Below are positions 1 to 6,269 of a stretch of 6,269 bases of DNA, piece by piece. Position numbers and translations under genes: made by a program. The stretch comes from Candidatus Sericytochromatia bacterium. GTDB taxonomy: Bacteria > Cyanobacteriota > Sericytochromatia > UBA7694 > JACMQJ01. Positions within the stretch are counted from its first letter, which is position 1; each line of letters starts with the position of its first letter. Below the pieces are notes generated by a model. That model was not told the origin of the DNA and did no database searches. It saw nothing but the letters and a program-made list of their open reading frames with translations. The stretch is from positions 1 to 6,269 of the forward strand of contig JACMQJ010000426.1 in assembly GCA_014377055.1 (NCBI GenBank). The letters are read 5' to 3'.

Positions 1-633
1 AACGATAGCTGCATTTCTTTTGGTCTTTATTTCTCTCATCAAATCAAGTATTTGAGCTTGAATTGTAACATCTAAAGCTGTTGTAGGTTCATCAGCTATT
101 AAAAGTTGTGGTTCACATGATAAAGCCATGGCAATAATTGCTCTTTGCCTCATACCACCAGAAAATTCGTGTGGGTACTGGTCTACTCTTTGCTCTGGTG
201 AGGGAATCCCAACTAATCTTAGCATTTCAATAGCTTTGTCATGAGCTTCTTTTCTATTTTTGCCTTGATGCAAAATAATAGCTTCCATTATTTGTTCACC
301 AATAGTCAAAACAGGATTAAGAGAAGTCATTGGATCTTGAGAGATAAGAGATATTTTATTGCCTCTAATTTTTCTCATTTGTTCTTCTGTTAAGTCTAAT
401 AGATTTTGCCCATTAAATATTATTTGTCCACCAACAATTTTTCCTTGTGGTTGTTGAATCAATCTTAGGATTGACATTGAGGTTACGCTTTTTCCGCAAC
501 CAGATTCACCAACAACTCCTAAAACTTCGCCAGGCTTAACTTCAAAGCTAACGTCCTGTACAGATTTAACGACGCCTTCCTCTGTGTAAAAATGAGTCGC
601 CAGATTTTTTACTTGTAAAAGTGCTTCAGTCAC
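1..633 (-). CDS. Oligopeptide/dipeptide ABC transporter ATP-binding protein (OppD/DppD family), C-terminus missing
   Basis: This is the nucleotide-binding subunit of a peptide-type ABC importer, which hydrolyses ATP on the cytoplasmic face to drive uptake of di- or oligopeptides delivered by a binding protein. The visible 211 codons contain Walker A GESGCGKS (residues 42-49), a Q-loop glutamine in SQDP (Q99) followed by the MTSLNP stretch typical of OppD/DppD, the ABC signature FSGGMRQR (157-164), Walker B LLIADEPT (177-184, with D181 and E182) and the D-loop ALD (186-188). The H-loop histidine and the C-terminal oligopeptide-transporter domain lie beyond the left edge. The start is GTG at 633: an in-frame TAA lies directly before it (634-636), so no longer form is possible, and the first residues align with the usual family N-terminus. 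The long upstream gap suggests it is the first gene of its transcript. The substrate cannot be told from this subunit: nickel and glutathione importers use similar ATPases. Family call is very secure; exact substrate is not. Confidence 0.95.
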   Translation of the reverse strand, partial: MTEALLQVKNLATHFYTEEGVVKSVQDVSFEVKPGEVLGVVGESGCGKSVTSMSILRLIQQPQGKIVGGQIIFNGQNLLDLTEEQMRKIRGNKISLISQDPMTSLNPVLTIGEQIMEAIILHQGKNRKEAHDKAIEMLRLVGIPSPEQRVDQYPHEFSGGMRQRAIIAMALSCEPQLLIADEPTTALDVTIQAQILDLMREIKTKRNAAIV

Positions 634-646
634 TTAGGTATAATAA

Positions 647-652
647 CCTCCT
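647..652 (-). promoter_or_regulatory. Shine-Dalgarno site of the OppD-type ATPase gene
   Basis: The minus strand reads AGGAGG here, a perfect anti-16S match. It lies 13 bases before the GTG at 633, which is longer than the usual 5-9. No better start exists in this frame, because a stop codon immediately precedes the GTG, so this site and the GTG are read together as the start region. Confidence 0.65.
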
Positions 653-725
653 GCTCTATATAATTATTGGTTGCAAAACAAATTGTATACTACTACTTAA
701 TGGAATGGTCATACAATATCGTATT

Positions 726-734
726 ATTCTAGCA
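726..734 (-). promoter_or_regulatory. Candidate extended -10 promoter for the transporter gene
   Basis: On the minus strand this reads TGCTAGAAT: a TGn extension followed by TAGAAT, five of six matches to the sigma-70 -10 consensus. No good -35 lies at normal spacing, which an extended -10 can tolerate. Transcription would begin near 719-720 and give an untranslated leader of about 85 bases before the GTG at 633. This is a pattern match in AT-rich DNA only. Confidence 0.3.
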
Positions 735-932
735 TAAACAAAACTCAATTAATAATTACTTTAAATATTTTTTATAATATTTCGTGTTCTTTTTATTCTC
801 AGGAAAAAATAATATCTTAGCTAATAATTAGAATCTAAAATAGCAAATAATAATATTTTAAAATTAATGCTTTTTGATAACCAAAAATTAAATATAAATT
901 AACGTATTTATAATTAATTGTTAAGCAAGGTA

Positions 933-962
933 TTGAATTTTATCTCTGACAAGTAATATAAT
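933..962 (+). promoter_or_regulatory. Candidate sigma-70 promoter for the peptidase (and possibly hydrolase) gene
   Basis: TTGAAT at 933-938 (four of six matches to the -35 consensus) is followed after 18 bases by a perfect TATAAT at 957-962. Transcription would start near 969 and leave a leader of roughly 115 bases before the ATG at 1086. A second, weaker candidate is TTGAGT at 988-993 with TATATT at 1010-1015 (16-base spacer). The AT-rich background makes false matches likely; the first is the best match I found upstream of this gene. Confidence 0.4.
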
Positions 963-1076
963 TGTATTAATGTAACTTAAAATATTTTTGAGTTATATAA
1001 GGTATCAGTTATATTTAAGATGAATGATATATAATTTACCTAAGCTACAAAATAAAAATATTTTCTTATAATTTAA

Positions 1077-1081
1077 GAGGG
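1077..1081 (+). promoter_or_regulatory. Shine-Dalgarno site of the C11 peptidase gene
   Basis: GAGGG lies four bases before the ATG at 1086. This is moderate complementarity at slightly short spacing, and it supports this ATG, which is also the one that begins a well-formed lipoprotein signal peptide. Confidence 0.6.
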
Positions 1082-1085
1082 TTTT

Positions 1086-2423
1086 ATGGCAAGAAACATT
1101 ACAAAATTGGTTTCCTCAATTGTACTTTTATCCTTAAGCCTAACAGCTTGTGGAACTAATACAGAGCAAACTTTATTAACAACCGAACAACAAGCACAGA
1201 CAGTTTCAACATTCAGTGTAGTAACTCCTTCTGCTCCCGAAATTTTATCGCAAATTCAACCATCAGCTATCGAAACTACTGATTGGGGTGTTCATGTTAA
1301 AGCTTTACCTTTAATAAAAGCACAAAAAAAAGTAACTCTTCTTTCTTATATGGCTTTTGATAATGATAAAGGTGGATATAGAAACGAATTAGTACCAATG
1401 CTTAACTTCCATGAATTATCAGGAACTTCAAGTATTATGAATATGGTATTACAAACAGATAGTGCTGAAGAAAACGATACAAAAAGATATTTAGTTATTG
1501 GTGACGGTGATTCAAGTAAAATAGTTTCCCCTTATACACAATTCACCAAAGAGCAAGATTCAGGAGATTATAAGGTATTACAGAGATTTGTAAAATGGGG
1601 TTTTTCTTCATACAGTTCACAAATAAAAATACTTGATATAGATAACCATGGTGGTGCTTTTATGGGTATAGCCAAAGATGATACATCAAGTAGCTTAATT
1701 TCATTACCAAATCTTGCAAAAGGTATAAAAGCTGGTATCAATCATCTTGATATATTAAATATGGATGCTTGCTTAATGGGAACAATAGAAGCCGCTTATG
1801 AATTAAGAGATGTTGCTGATGTAACAATTGGTTCAGAAGATTCAACTCTAGCAACTGGAATGATGTACACCAAATCTTTACCAACTATTTTGGCTCAAAG
1901 TAAAAATACAGAAGCTATAGCTATTAATATTATACTTGACAGTGATAGAAACGGAAAAGACTTTTTAAGAAGACCAAACAAAAAAGGAAAAATACCTGAT
2001 ATATTCACTATAGCAGCTTATAGATCAAGTGCTATGAAGCCTCTTATCACTGAATTAAACAACCTTTCACAAATTTTAATTAGTAAGCTTCCTGCACAAA
2101 AACAAGCAATAAATGTTGCTATTAGTGGTACTCATCCTTTAAATGTTGATGGTGATGATATGGGTGGTCAAAGAGATTTATATGAATTACTTGCTAGATT
2201 AAACACAATAATGACTGATCCAGCTATTAAAACAGCAATTGCTAGAACTCATGACGCTTTAAATAAGTCCATAGTTATTGCTAGAATACATAATGCTGAA
2301 AAACACGCACAAGGTTTAGCAATTAATGTTTCAGCTTCACAAGTACAAACTGATACTTATCAAGCAACTGCTTTTGCTAAGGATTCAAAATGGGATGAGC
2401 TTATTGTTGCTTTGAGCAAGTAA
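1086..2423 (+). CDS. Clostripain-like C11 family cysteine peptidase, lipoprotein
   Basis: A 445-residue predicted secreted cysteine endopeptidase of MEROPS family C11; members cut after Arg or Lys. The N-terminus is a lipoprotein signal peptide: basic residues R3 and K7, a hydrophobic stretch to about residue 19, and lipobox LTAC with the lipidated Cys at 22. Gly follows the Cys, so there is no +2 Asp inner-membrane retention signal if the cell is Gram-negative. A low-complexity Ser/Thr/Gln linker runs to about residue 80. The peptidase core starts with LLSYMAFDND (84-93), the usual first strand. The catalytic histidine is H188 in DNHGGAF, where many relatives have WNHGSGW. The catalytic cysteine is C229 in MDACLMGTIEAAYEL, followed by GSED (249-252). 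Later family landmarks are FTIAAYR (307-313), DLYELLARL (364-372) and QGLAINV (409-415). A Lys/Arg-rich loop at 290-303 is a possible self-cleavage or exposed site; this is inference. Family and lipoprotein calls are secure; the biological substrate is unknown. Confidence 0.9.
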   Translation: MARNITKLVSSIVLLSLSLTACGTNTEQTLLTTEQQAQTVSTFSVVTPSAPEILSQIQPSAIETTDWGVHVKALPLIKAQKKVTLLSYMAFDNDKGGYRNELVPMLNFHELSGTSSIMNMVLQTDSAEENDTKRYLVIGDGDSSKIVSPYTQFTKEQDSGDYKVLQRFVKWGFSSYSSQIKILDIDNHGGAFMGIAKDDTSSSLISLPNLAKGIKAGINHLDILNMDACLMGTIEAAYELRDVADVTIGSEDSTLATGMMYTKSLPTILAQSKNTEAIAINIILDSDRNGKDFLRRPNKKGKIPDIFTIAAYRSSAMKPLITELNNLSQILISKLPAQKQAINVAISGTHPLNVDGDDMGGQRDLYELLARLNTIMTDPAIKTAIARTHDALNKSIVIARIHNAEKHAQGLAINVSASQVQTDTYQATAFAKDSKWDELIVALSK

Positions 2424-2520
2424 GTAATGAATTTATTATTTATTCTAAAAAAATAATATCTAAAAGGGCATGATTAACATTGTGTCCAACTTTTGTTTTA
2501 ATTATAGTGGTAAGTTAATT

Positions 2521-4638
2521 ATGAAAAAAATATGTATCTCTGCTTTTGCTTTAACTCTTACATTATCTGCTTGTAAGCAGGATAATAGTTTGGTAGATAA
2601 TTTTAATAATAACAATTTAATTAGTGATAGTAGTAATGATATAAATCATGGACGCTCTACGGATAAACAAATTATTGCTGCATCTATCAAAAGAAATTCA
2701 TTAAGAGTAACTAAGTCTGGTTCTATTAATGGAGATGGTCTTTATAGTGACCAAACTGAATTATATACAACTCCCGTCAATCCTGCGCCTGGACAACCTG
2801 TTAAAGTACGATTGAGAGCTTATAAAGGCAATCTGACCAAAGCGACTCTAATAACAAGTGATGGTCAATCTTTATCAATGAAACTTGAATCTCAAGATAA
2901 ACTGGGCGTTTTTGAATTTTGGTCTGTTGACTTATCCACTTCAAATAACACGAGATACAAATTTAGAGTAGAAAATGGTGGAGATTCTGGATGGTACAAT
3001 GCTGTAGGATTTTATACTAATGAGCCTGATAATGAAGCGAGTTTTTGGTATGCTTCCAATTTTCAAACTCCAGATTGGGCAAAAAGTGCTGTTTATTATC
3101 AAATATTTGTTGATAGATTTTATAATGGTAATCCAAAAAATGATGTTAAAGATGGTGAATATATGTTCCCTTATCCAGAAGATCCAACCAATCCAAATAA
3201 TGTAACTGTTAAGGCTCAAAAATGGGATGCTTTACCAGAACAACCAGCCAAAAATAGAGATTTTTTTGGTGGCGATATTGAAGGCGTTAGACAAAAATTA
3301 ACTTATTTAAATAGTCTTGGTATTAACACAATTTATTTTAATCCTATTTTTCAATCACCAAGTAATCATAAATATGATACTCAAGATTATAGAACTATTG
3401 ATCCTCATTTTGCTAGTAATTCTGAGTTCAAAAAATTTGTTCAAGAAGCTCATTCAAAAGGTATTAGAGTTATTATTGATGGAGTCTATAATCATACAGG
3501 AAGCTGGCATAGATGGTTTAATAGAGCCAAGCAATTTGATACAGTAGGAGCTTTTCAAAGTCAACAAAGTCCATGGGCAGATTTTTATAGTTTTAGTTCT
3601 TTCCCTTCAAAATATACAAGTTGGTGGGGCTTCGATACATTACCAAAATTAAATTATGCTTCTAGTAAGCTTAGAGGTGAAATATATTCTAATCCTGATT
3701 CTATAGCAAAATCATGGTTAAAAGATTATGATGTTGATGGTTGGAGATTAGATGTTCCCAATGAAGCAGGACAAAATGGTGGAAGTGATGATCATTCAAT
3801 TTGGCAAGGTTATAGAACAGCTGTAAAAAGTGCAAAAAAAGATGCTGTTATCATTGGTGAGCTATGGAAAAACGCACAACCTTATTTACAAGGTGATCAA
3901 TTTGACGGAGTTATGAATTATGAAGGTTTTGCTGACGCTGTATCAACCTATATCAATGATGGATATACGATTGAAACTATAAAAAGAGATAAAATTTCAC
4001 CAACTCAGTTTGAATTATGGATTAGAAGTATTTTAGCAAAAAACCCTATGCAAGCAAATCAAACAGTAATGAATTTGCTGGATAGCCATGATACATCAAG
4101 GTTTATGTATAGAACTGAAGGTGACAAATGGAAAATGTATGAAGCAGCTATTTTTCAAATGACTTTTGTTGGAGCACCAACTATATTTTATGGTGATGAA
4201 ATTGGAACAACTGGAGCAAAAGATCCTGATTGTAGAAGAACATTCAACTGGAATTATGATAAAAGTCAACATTTAACAGCATTGTACAAAAAAATGATCC
4301 AAGTGAGAAAAGATAACTCTGCACTTAGAACAGGTACATTTGAAACTCTTCTACTTGATGATCAAAATGGTATATTTTCTTATGGAAGAATGGATAAGAA
4401 AAATCGTGCTTTAGTTATTCTTAATAATACAAGTGGCACAAAAACAGTAACAGTCAATGTTGCCAAACTTGGATTTGATAAAGGTGCTGTTTTAAAAGAA
4501 GAATTAAATAATACAACTTTATCACCAAGAAACATAACAGTAGATGATAATAGGAATATTACAATACCTGTATATGGTCATTATGGAGCTGTTTTGACTG
4601 CAAATAATGATTCTGGTAGAATTTCAATTAGAAAGTAA
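2521..4638 (+). CDS. GH13 alpha-glucan hydrolase, neopullulanase/cyclomaltodextrinase type, lipoprotein
   Basis: A 705-residue secreted enzyme expected to hydrolyse alpha-1,4 (and possibly alpha-1,6) links in starch, pullulan, cyclodextrins or maltooligosaccharides. The start is set at ATG 2521, whose product opens with a lipoprotein signal (MKKICISAFALTLTLSAC, lipidated Cys18). The in-frame ATG at 2470 would prepend 17 residues that spoil the signal, and its AAAGGG lies only one base away. After an Asn/Ser-rich linker, residues about 75-180 resemble the alpha-amylase N-terminal Ig-like (CBM34-type) domain. The catalytic barrel begins near PDWAKSAVYYQIFVDRF (184-200). Conserved regions are DGVYNH (320-325), GWRLDVPNE with nucleophile D411, GELW with acid/base E447, and LLDSHD with D524. 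LPKLN (374-378) is close to the MPKLN signature of the neopullulanase subfamily, and VPNE resembles its VANE. A C-terminal beta domain fills about 610-695. All catalytic residues are intact. It is probably co-transcribed with the peptidase 97 bases upstream. Exact substrate preference cannot be read from sequence. Confidence 0.9.
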   Translation: MKKICISAFALTLTLSACKQDNSLVDNFNNNNLISDSSNDINHGRSTDKQIIAASIKRNSLRVTKSGSINGDGLYSDQTELYTTPVNPAPGQPVKVRLRAYKGNLTKATLITSDGQSLSMKLESQDKLGVFEFWSVDLSTSNNTRYKFRVENGGDSGWYNAVGFYTNEPDNEASFWYASNFQTPDWAKSAVYYQIFVDRFYNGNPKNDVKDGEYMFPYPEDPTNPNNVTVKAQKWDALPEQPAKNRDFFGGDIEGVRQKLTYLNSLGINTIYFNPIFQSPSNHKYDTQDYRTIDPHFASNSEFKKFVQEAHSKGIRVIIDGVYNHTGSWHRWFNRAKQFDTVGAFQSQQSPWADFYSFSSFPSKYTSWWGFDTLPKLNYASSKLRGEIYSNPDSIAKSWLKDYDVDGWRLDVPNEAGQNGGSDDHSIWQGYRTAVKSAKKDAVIIGELWKNAQPYLQGDQFDGVMNYEGFADAVSTYINDGYTIETIKRDKISPTQFELWIRSILAKNPMQANQTVMNLLDSHDTSRFMYRTEGDKWKMYEAAIFQMTFVGAPTIFYGDEIGTTGAKDPDCRRTFNWNYDKSQHLTALYKKMIQVRKDNSALRTGTFETLLLDDQNGIFSYGRMDKKNRALVILNNTSGTKTVTVNVAKLGFDKGAVLKEELNNTTLSPRNITVDDNRNITIPVYGHYGAVLTANNDSGRISIRK

Positions 4639-4656
4639 TACAATATAGCTATAGAT

Positions 4657-4685
4657 AAAAAGACTCATTGATATGAGTCTTTTTT
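4657..4685. terminator. Strong intrinsic terminator, probably bidirectional
   Basis: AAAAAGACTCAT (4657-4668) and ATGAGTCTTTTT (4673-4684) form a perfect 12-base-pair stem around a four-base TGAT loop, with T4680-4685 as the U-tract for plus-strand transcripts. It starts 18 bases after the stop codon of the GH13 gene. On the minus strand the A-run becomes a five-base U-tract, so the same hairpin could end the convergent regulator transcript, whose stop codon is about 140 bases away. Confidence 0.9.
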
Positions 4686-4823
4686 GATATTTTAAACAAA
4701 ATTTTTACAAATAGTATTTAAATTTTAGATATTATAGAAAGGTATATCTTTAATAATCTAACTTTAAAAGAAAAATATGTAATAATCTTTATGCTACAAA
4801 ATAGTTAAAACATTAAAAGATAA

Positions 4824-6269
4824 TTAGACCCAATTATTAATTAATTTGTCAATTATTGAAGAATTAAACGAATAAACATAACCATCATTATCTTTTGTAT
4901 TAATTTCAAGGTTTTCTCTATCTTTTTTTTCTGCATAACTCATTAATAAAGAGTTTATTAATCCATTTTTTTCAGTTTCAATGAGTTTAAATTCTTTTAA
5001 TTCATTAAATAAACCTGATGTTATATCAAGTATCCTATAAAAAGCATCTTCGCCAAATAAATCATCAAATTCAGCATGAATAAGACAACCTTTTTCTATT
5101 GAAACCACTCCTTTTTTATCAAAAGTAAGATCATTTATTTCAAATATTCTTTTTTTACCATCAAAACCAATAATTTGCATTAAATCCGAAAAGCTTATAT
5201 TACCCACACTACCAATATTATTATTACTTATCGGCTCAGTAGATAAAATTTTATTGATCAATGAATTAAACATTTTTAAATCTATTGGCTTATCAATGAA
5301 ATTAACTTTTGTTTTCATATTAACTTTATTTTTATCATCATTAAAATCCATAAAAACTATTATTTCAGATTGAGTATTATTTTGTAATAAAATATCCAAA
5401 ATAGTCCCATAATCCAAACTTATAATTATATTCATATCAATAATTATTAGATCATATTTATTTATCATAACTAATTGCATCAAATCATTATAATCCTTAG
5501 CAATATCAGATTTAAGAGAAAAAGTTTCTAAGTATTTTTCGATCATAATCTGATTAAACATATCAGAGCTATCAAGTAATAAAATTTTTACATTTTTTCT
5601 TAACTTATCAATATTAATTTTTTCTAATTCTAAAATCTCATTTTCAGCTCTTATTCTAGCTGAGTTTAAAATAAGTTTGGATATAGGCTTATGGATGGAT
5701 ATTTCATTTGGCTCTATATAACTCTCTTCAAAAAATGAGCCTCCTTGATTTTTTATTATTTCATAAAAAGCATTGTCACCTATTTTATTAAGATATTCAG
5801 CATGATTAACATTGCCGTTCTTAATATAAACAAATCCTTTTTGTTGGTTATTGTCAATAATACAAATCTTTTTATCTATACTTAAAAAAGCAATCATTTG
5901 AATAAAATCAAAAAGACCGATAGTTTCTGTTTTGCCAAATATTTTTGAATCCTTAATTAGGCAATAATCCATAATTTTATCGAAATTTATTAAATCTAAA
6001 GGCTTACGTATAAATTTTACTACATTTTGTAGTCTTGCTATTTCAGGATATTTTTTATCTGTTTCAGATGTAATTATTGCAACTTTAGTCAAGGGGTAAT
6101 TTTTTTTGATCCATAATAACAAATCCATACCAGATGCTTCTGGCATATTAATATCACTTATAACTAAGTCAAACTGTTGTTCAAGCATTGCTTTAGCTGC
6201 ATCTATAGGAGAGTTAAAAACAAATGATTGATACCCTAACTTACTAATTACTATATTTAAAGTCGATGT
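4824..6269 (-). CDS. Tandem response-regulator protein, REC-PATAN(DUF4388)-REC-PATAN(DUF4388), N-terminus missing
   Basis: The frame stays open to the right edge, giving 481 visible residues; roughly the first 20 of the first receiver, with its acidic pair, are outside. Numbering is from the first visible residue. REC1 (1 to about 105) has phospho-acceptor D39 in LVISDINMP and the conserved Lys K89 in FIRKP. PATAN1 (about 113-210) shows the family pattern FDFIQMIAFL, then YIKNGNVNHAEY, then GDNAFYEII and GGSFFEE. A charged Glu/Lys/Ile linker (about 210-226) leads to REC2 (about 227-343), with D278 in LIIIDMN and K327 in FIDKP. Its acidic pair is only D233-S234, and the switch Ser/Thr appears replaced by Met, so it may be phosphorylated poorly or not at all. 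PATAN2 (about 353-446) repeats the pattern with FSDLMQIIGF, IEKGCLIHAEF and GEDAFYRIL. No DNA-binding or kinase domain is present, so output is probably by protein contact. In cyanobacteria PATAN-REC proteins include PatA and regulators that contact the type IV pilus motor. An ATG at 6186-6188 is internal to REC1 and not the true start. Function here is unknown. Confidence 0.88.
   Translation of the reverse strand, partial: TSTLNIVISKLGYQSFVFNSPIDAAKAMLEQQFDLVISDINMPEASGMDLLLWIKKNYPLTKVAIITSETDKKYPEIARLQNVVKFIRKPLDLINFDKIMDYCLIKDSKIFGKTETIGLFDFIQMIAFLSIDKKICIIDNNQQKGFVYIKNGNVNHAEYLNKIGDNAFYEIIKNQGGSFFEESYIEPNEISIHKPISKLILNSARIRAENEILELEKINIDKLRKNVKILLLDSSDMFNQIMIEKYLETFSLKSDIAKDYNDLMQLVMINKYDLIIIDMNIIISLDYGTILDILLQNNTQSEIIVFMDFNDDKNKVNMKTKVNFIDKPIDLKMFNSLINKILSTEPISNNNIGSVGNISFSDLMQIIGFDGKKRIFEINDLTFDKKGVVSIEKGCLIHAEFDDLFGEDAFYRILDITSGLFNELKEFKLIETEKNGLINSLLMSYAEKKDRENLEINTKDNDGYVYSFNSSIIDKLINNWV

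Larger units (their letters stand above)
634..1085. other. Gene-free divergent intergenic region, very AT-rich
   Basis: This 452-base stretch separates the minus-strand transporter gene from the plus-strand peptidase gene. No open reading frame with a credible ribosome binding site was found on either strand; the longest ATG frame noticed, near 700-732, is ten codons. It contains a Shine-Dalgarno site for the left gene, candidate promoters for both directions, a 7-base inverted repeat (ATTGTAT at 682-688 and ATACAAT at 711-717) and a short palindrome CTAATAATTAG (821-831) that could be an operator. No tRNA or recognisable riboswitch was seen. A small RNA cannot be excluded. The base composition makes chance promoter-like and palindromic matches common. 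Confidence 0.7.

Noticed and set aside
700..732. Ten-codon ATG frame in the divergent spacer as a leader peptide
   Set aside because: There is no Shine-Dalgarno site and it points away from the transporter gene, with no link to the distant peptidase start.
2434..2458. Hairpin TATTATTT / AAATAATA after the peptidase gene as a terminator
   Set aside because: The 8-base stem is entirely A-T and no U-tract follows on the plus strand, so it is too weak to call a terminator.
3020..3205. Plus-strand 61-codon frame inside the GH13 gene
   Set aside because: It is out of frame within strongly conserved coding sequence, with no independent evidence.
2941..3219. Minus-strand open frame inside the GH13 gene
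   Set aside because: It is Ile/Ser-rich, lacks any recognisable domain, and lies antisense to the conserved start of the GH13 barrel; it is a by-product of AT-rich coding sequence.
3317..3547. Plus-strand 76-codon Ile/Leu-rich frame inside the GH13 gene
   Set aside because: The membrane-like composition comes from reading the GH13 gene in the wrong frame across conserved region I.
4726..4752. AGATAT / ATATCT pair between the convergent genes as a second terminator
   Set aside because: Six A-T-rich pairs around a long loop and no U-tract; expected by chance in this composition.
1..6269. CRISPR array, tRNA or insertion sequence
   Set aside because: No regularly spaced repeats, cloverleaf, transposase frame or terminal inverted repeats were seen on either strand.

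Overview
The window is strongly AT-rich bacterial DNA with the standard genetic code. It holds four protein-coding genes, two of them cut by the window edges. No tRNA, rRNA, CRISPR array or insertion sequence could be seen. Two lipoprotein signal peptides, a REC-PATAN (DUF4388) regulator, an Opp/Dpp-type ABC ATPase and a clostripain-like peptidase suggest a free-living or gut-type bacterium. PATAN domains are common in Cyanobacteria and relatives, Deltaproteobacteria/Myxococcota and deep-branching uncultured lineages. An AT-rich non-photosynthetic cyanobacterial relative (Melainabacteria/Sericytochromatia type) would fit, but this is a guess from gene content and not a demonstrated placement.

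Layout. Positions 633 to 1 (minus strand) carry the N-terminal 211 codons of an oligopeptide/dipeptide transporter ATPase (OppD/DppD type), running off the left edge. Positions 634-1085 are a 452-base, gene-free, very AT-rich divergent control region with candidate promoters in both directions. Positions 1086-2423 (plus) encode a lipoprotein C11 (clostripain family) cysteine peptidase. Positions 2521-4638 (plus) encode a lipoprotein GH13 glycoside hydrolase of the neopullulanase/cyclomaltodextrinase type. A strong, probably bidirectional intrinsic terminator at 4657-4685 follows. Positions 6269 to 4824 (minus) encode the bulk of a regulator with a duplicated REC-PATAN-REC-PATAN architecture; its first residues lie beyond the right edge.

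How the genes may work together. The peptidase and the glycosidase are both predicted to be membrane-anchored outside the cytoplasm. They lie 97 bases apart with no convincing terminator between them, so they may be co-transcribed and degrade external protein and alpha-glucan. The divergent peptide importer could take up the peptides released; this is inference from adjacency. The REC-PATAN gene converges on the hydrolase pair and has no visible functional link to it. The window shows no clear previously undescribed system. The most unusual element is the tandem REC-PATAN protein with a degenerate second receiver, followed by the surface-lipoprotein form of a normally cytoplasmic type of GH13 enzyme.
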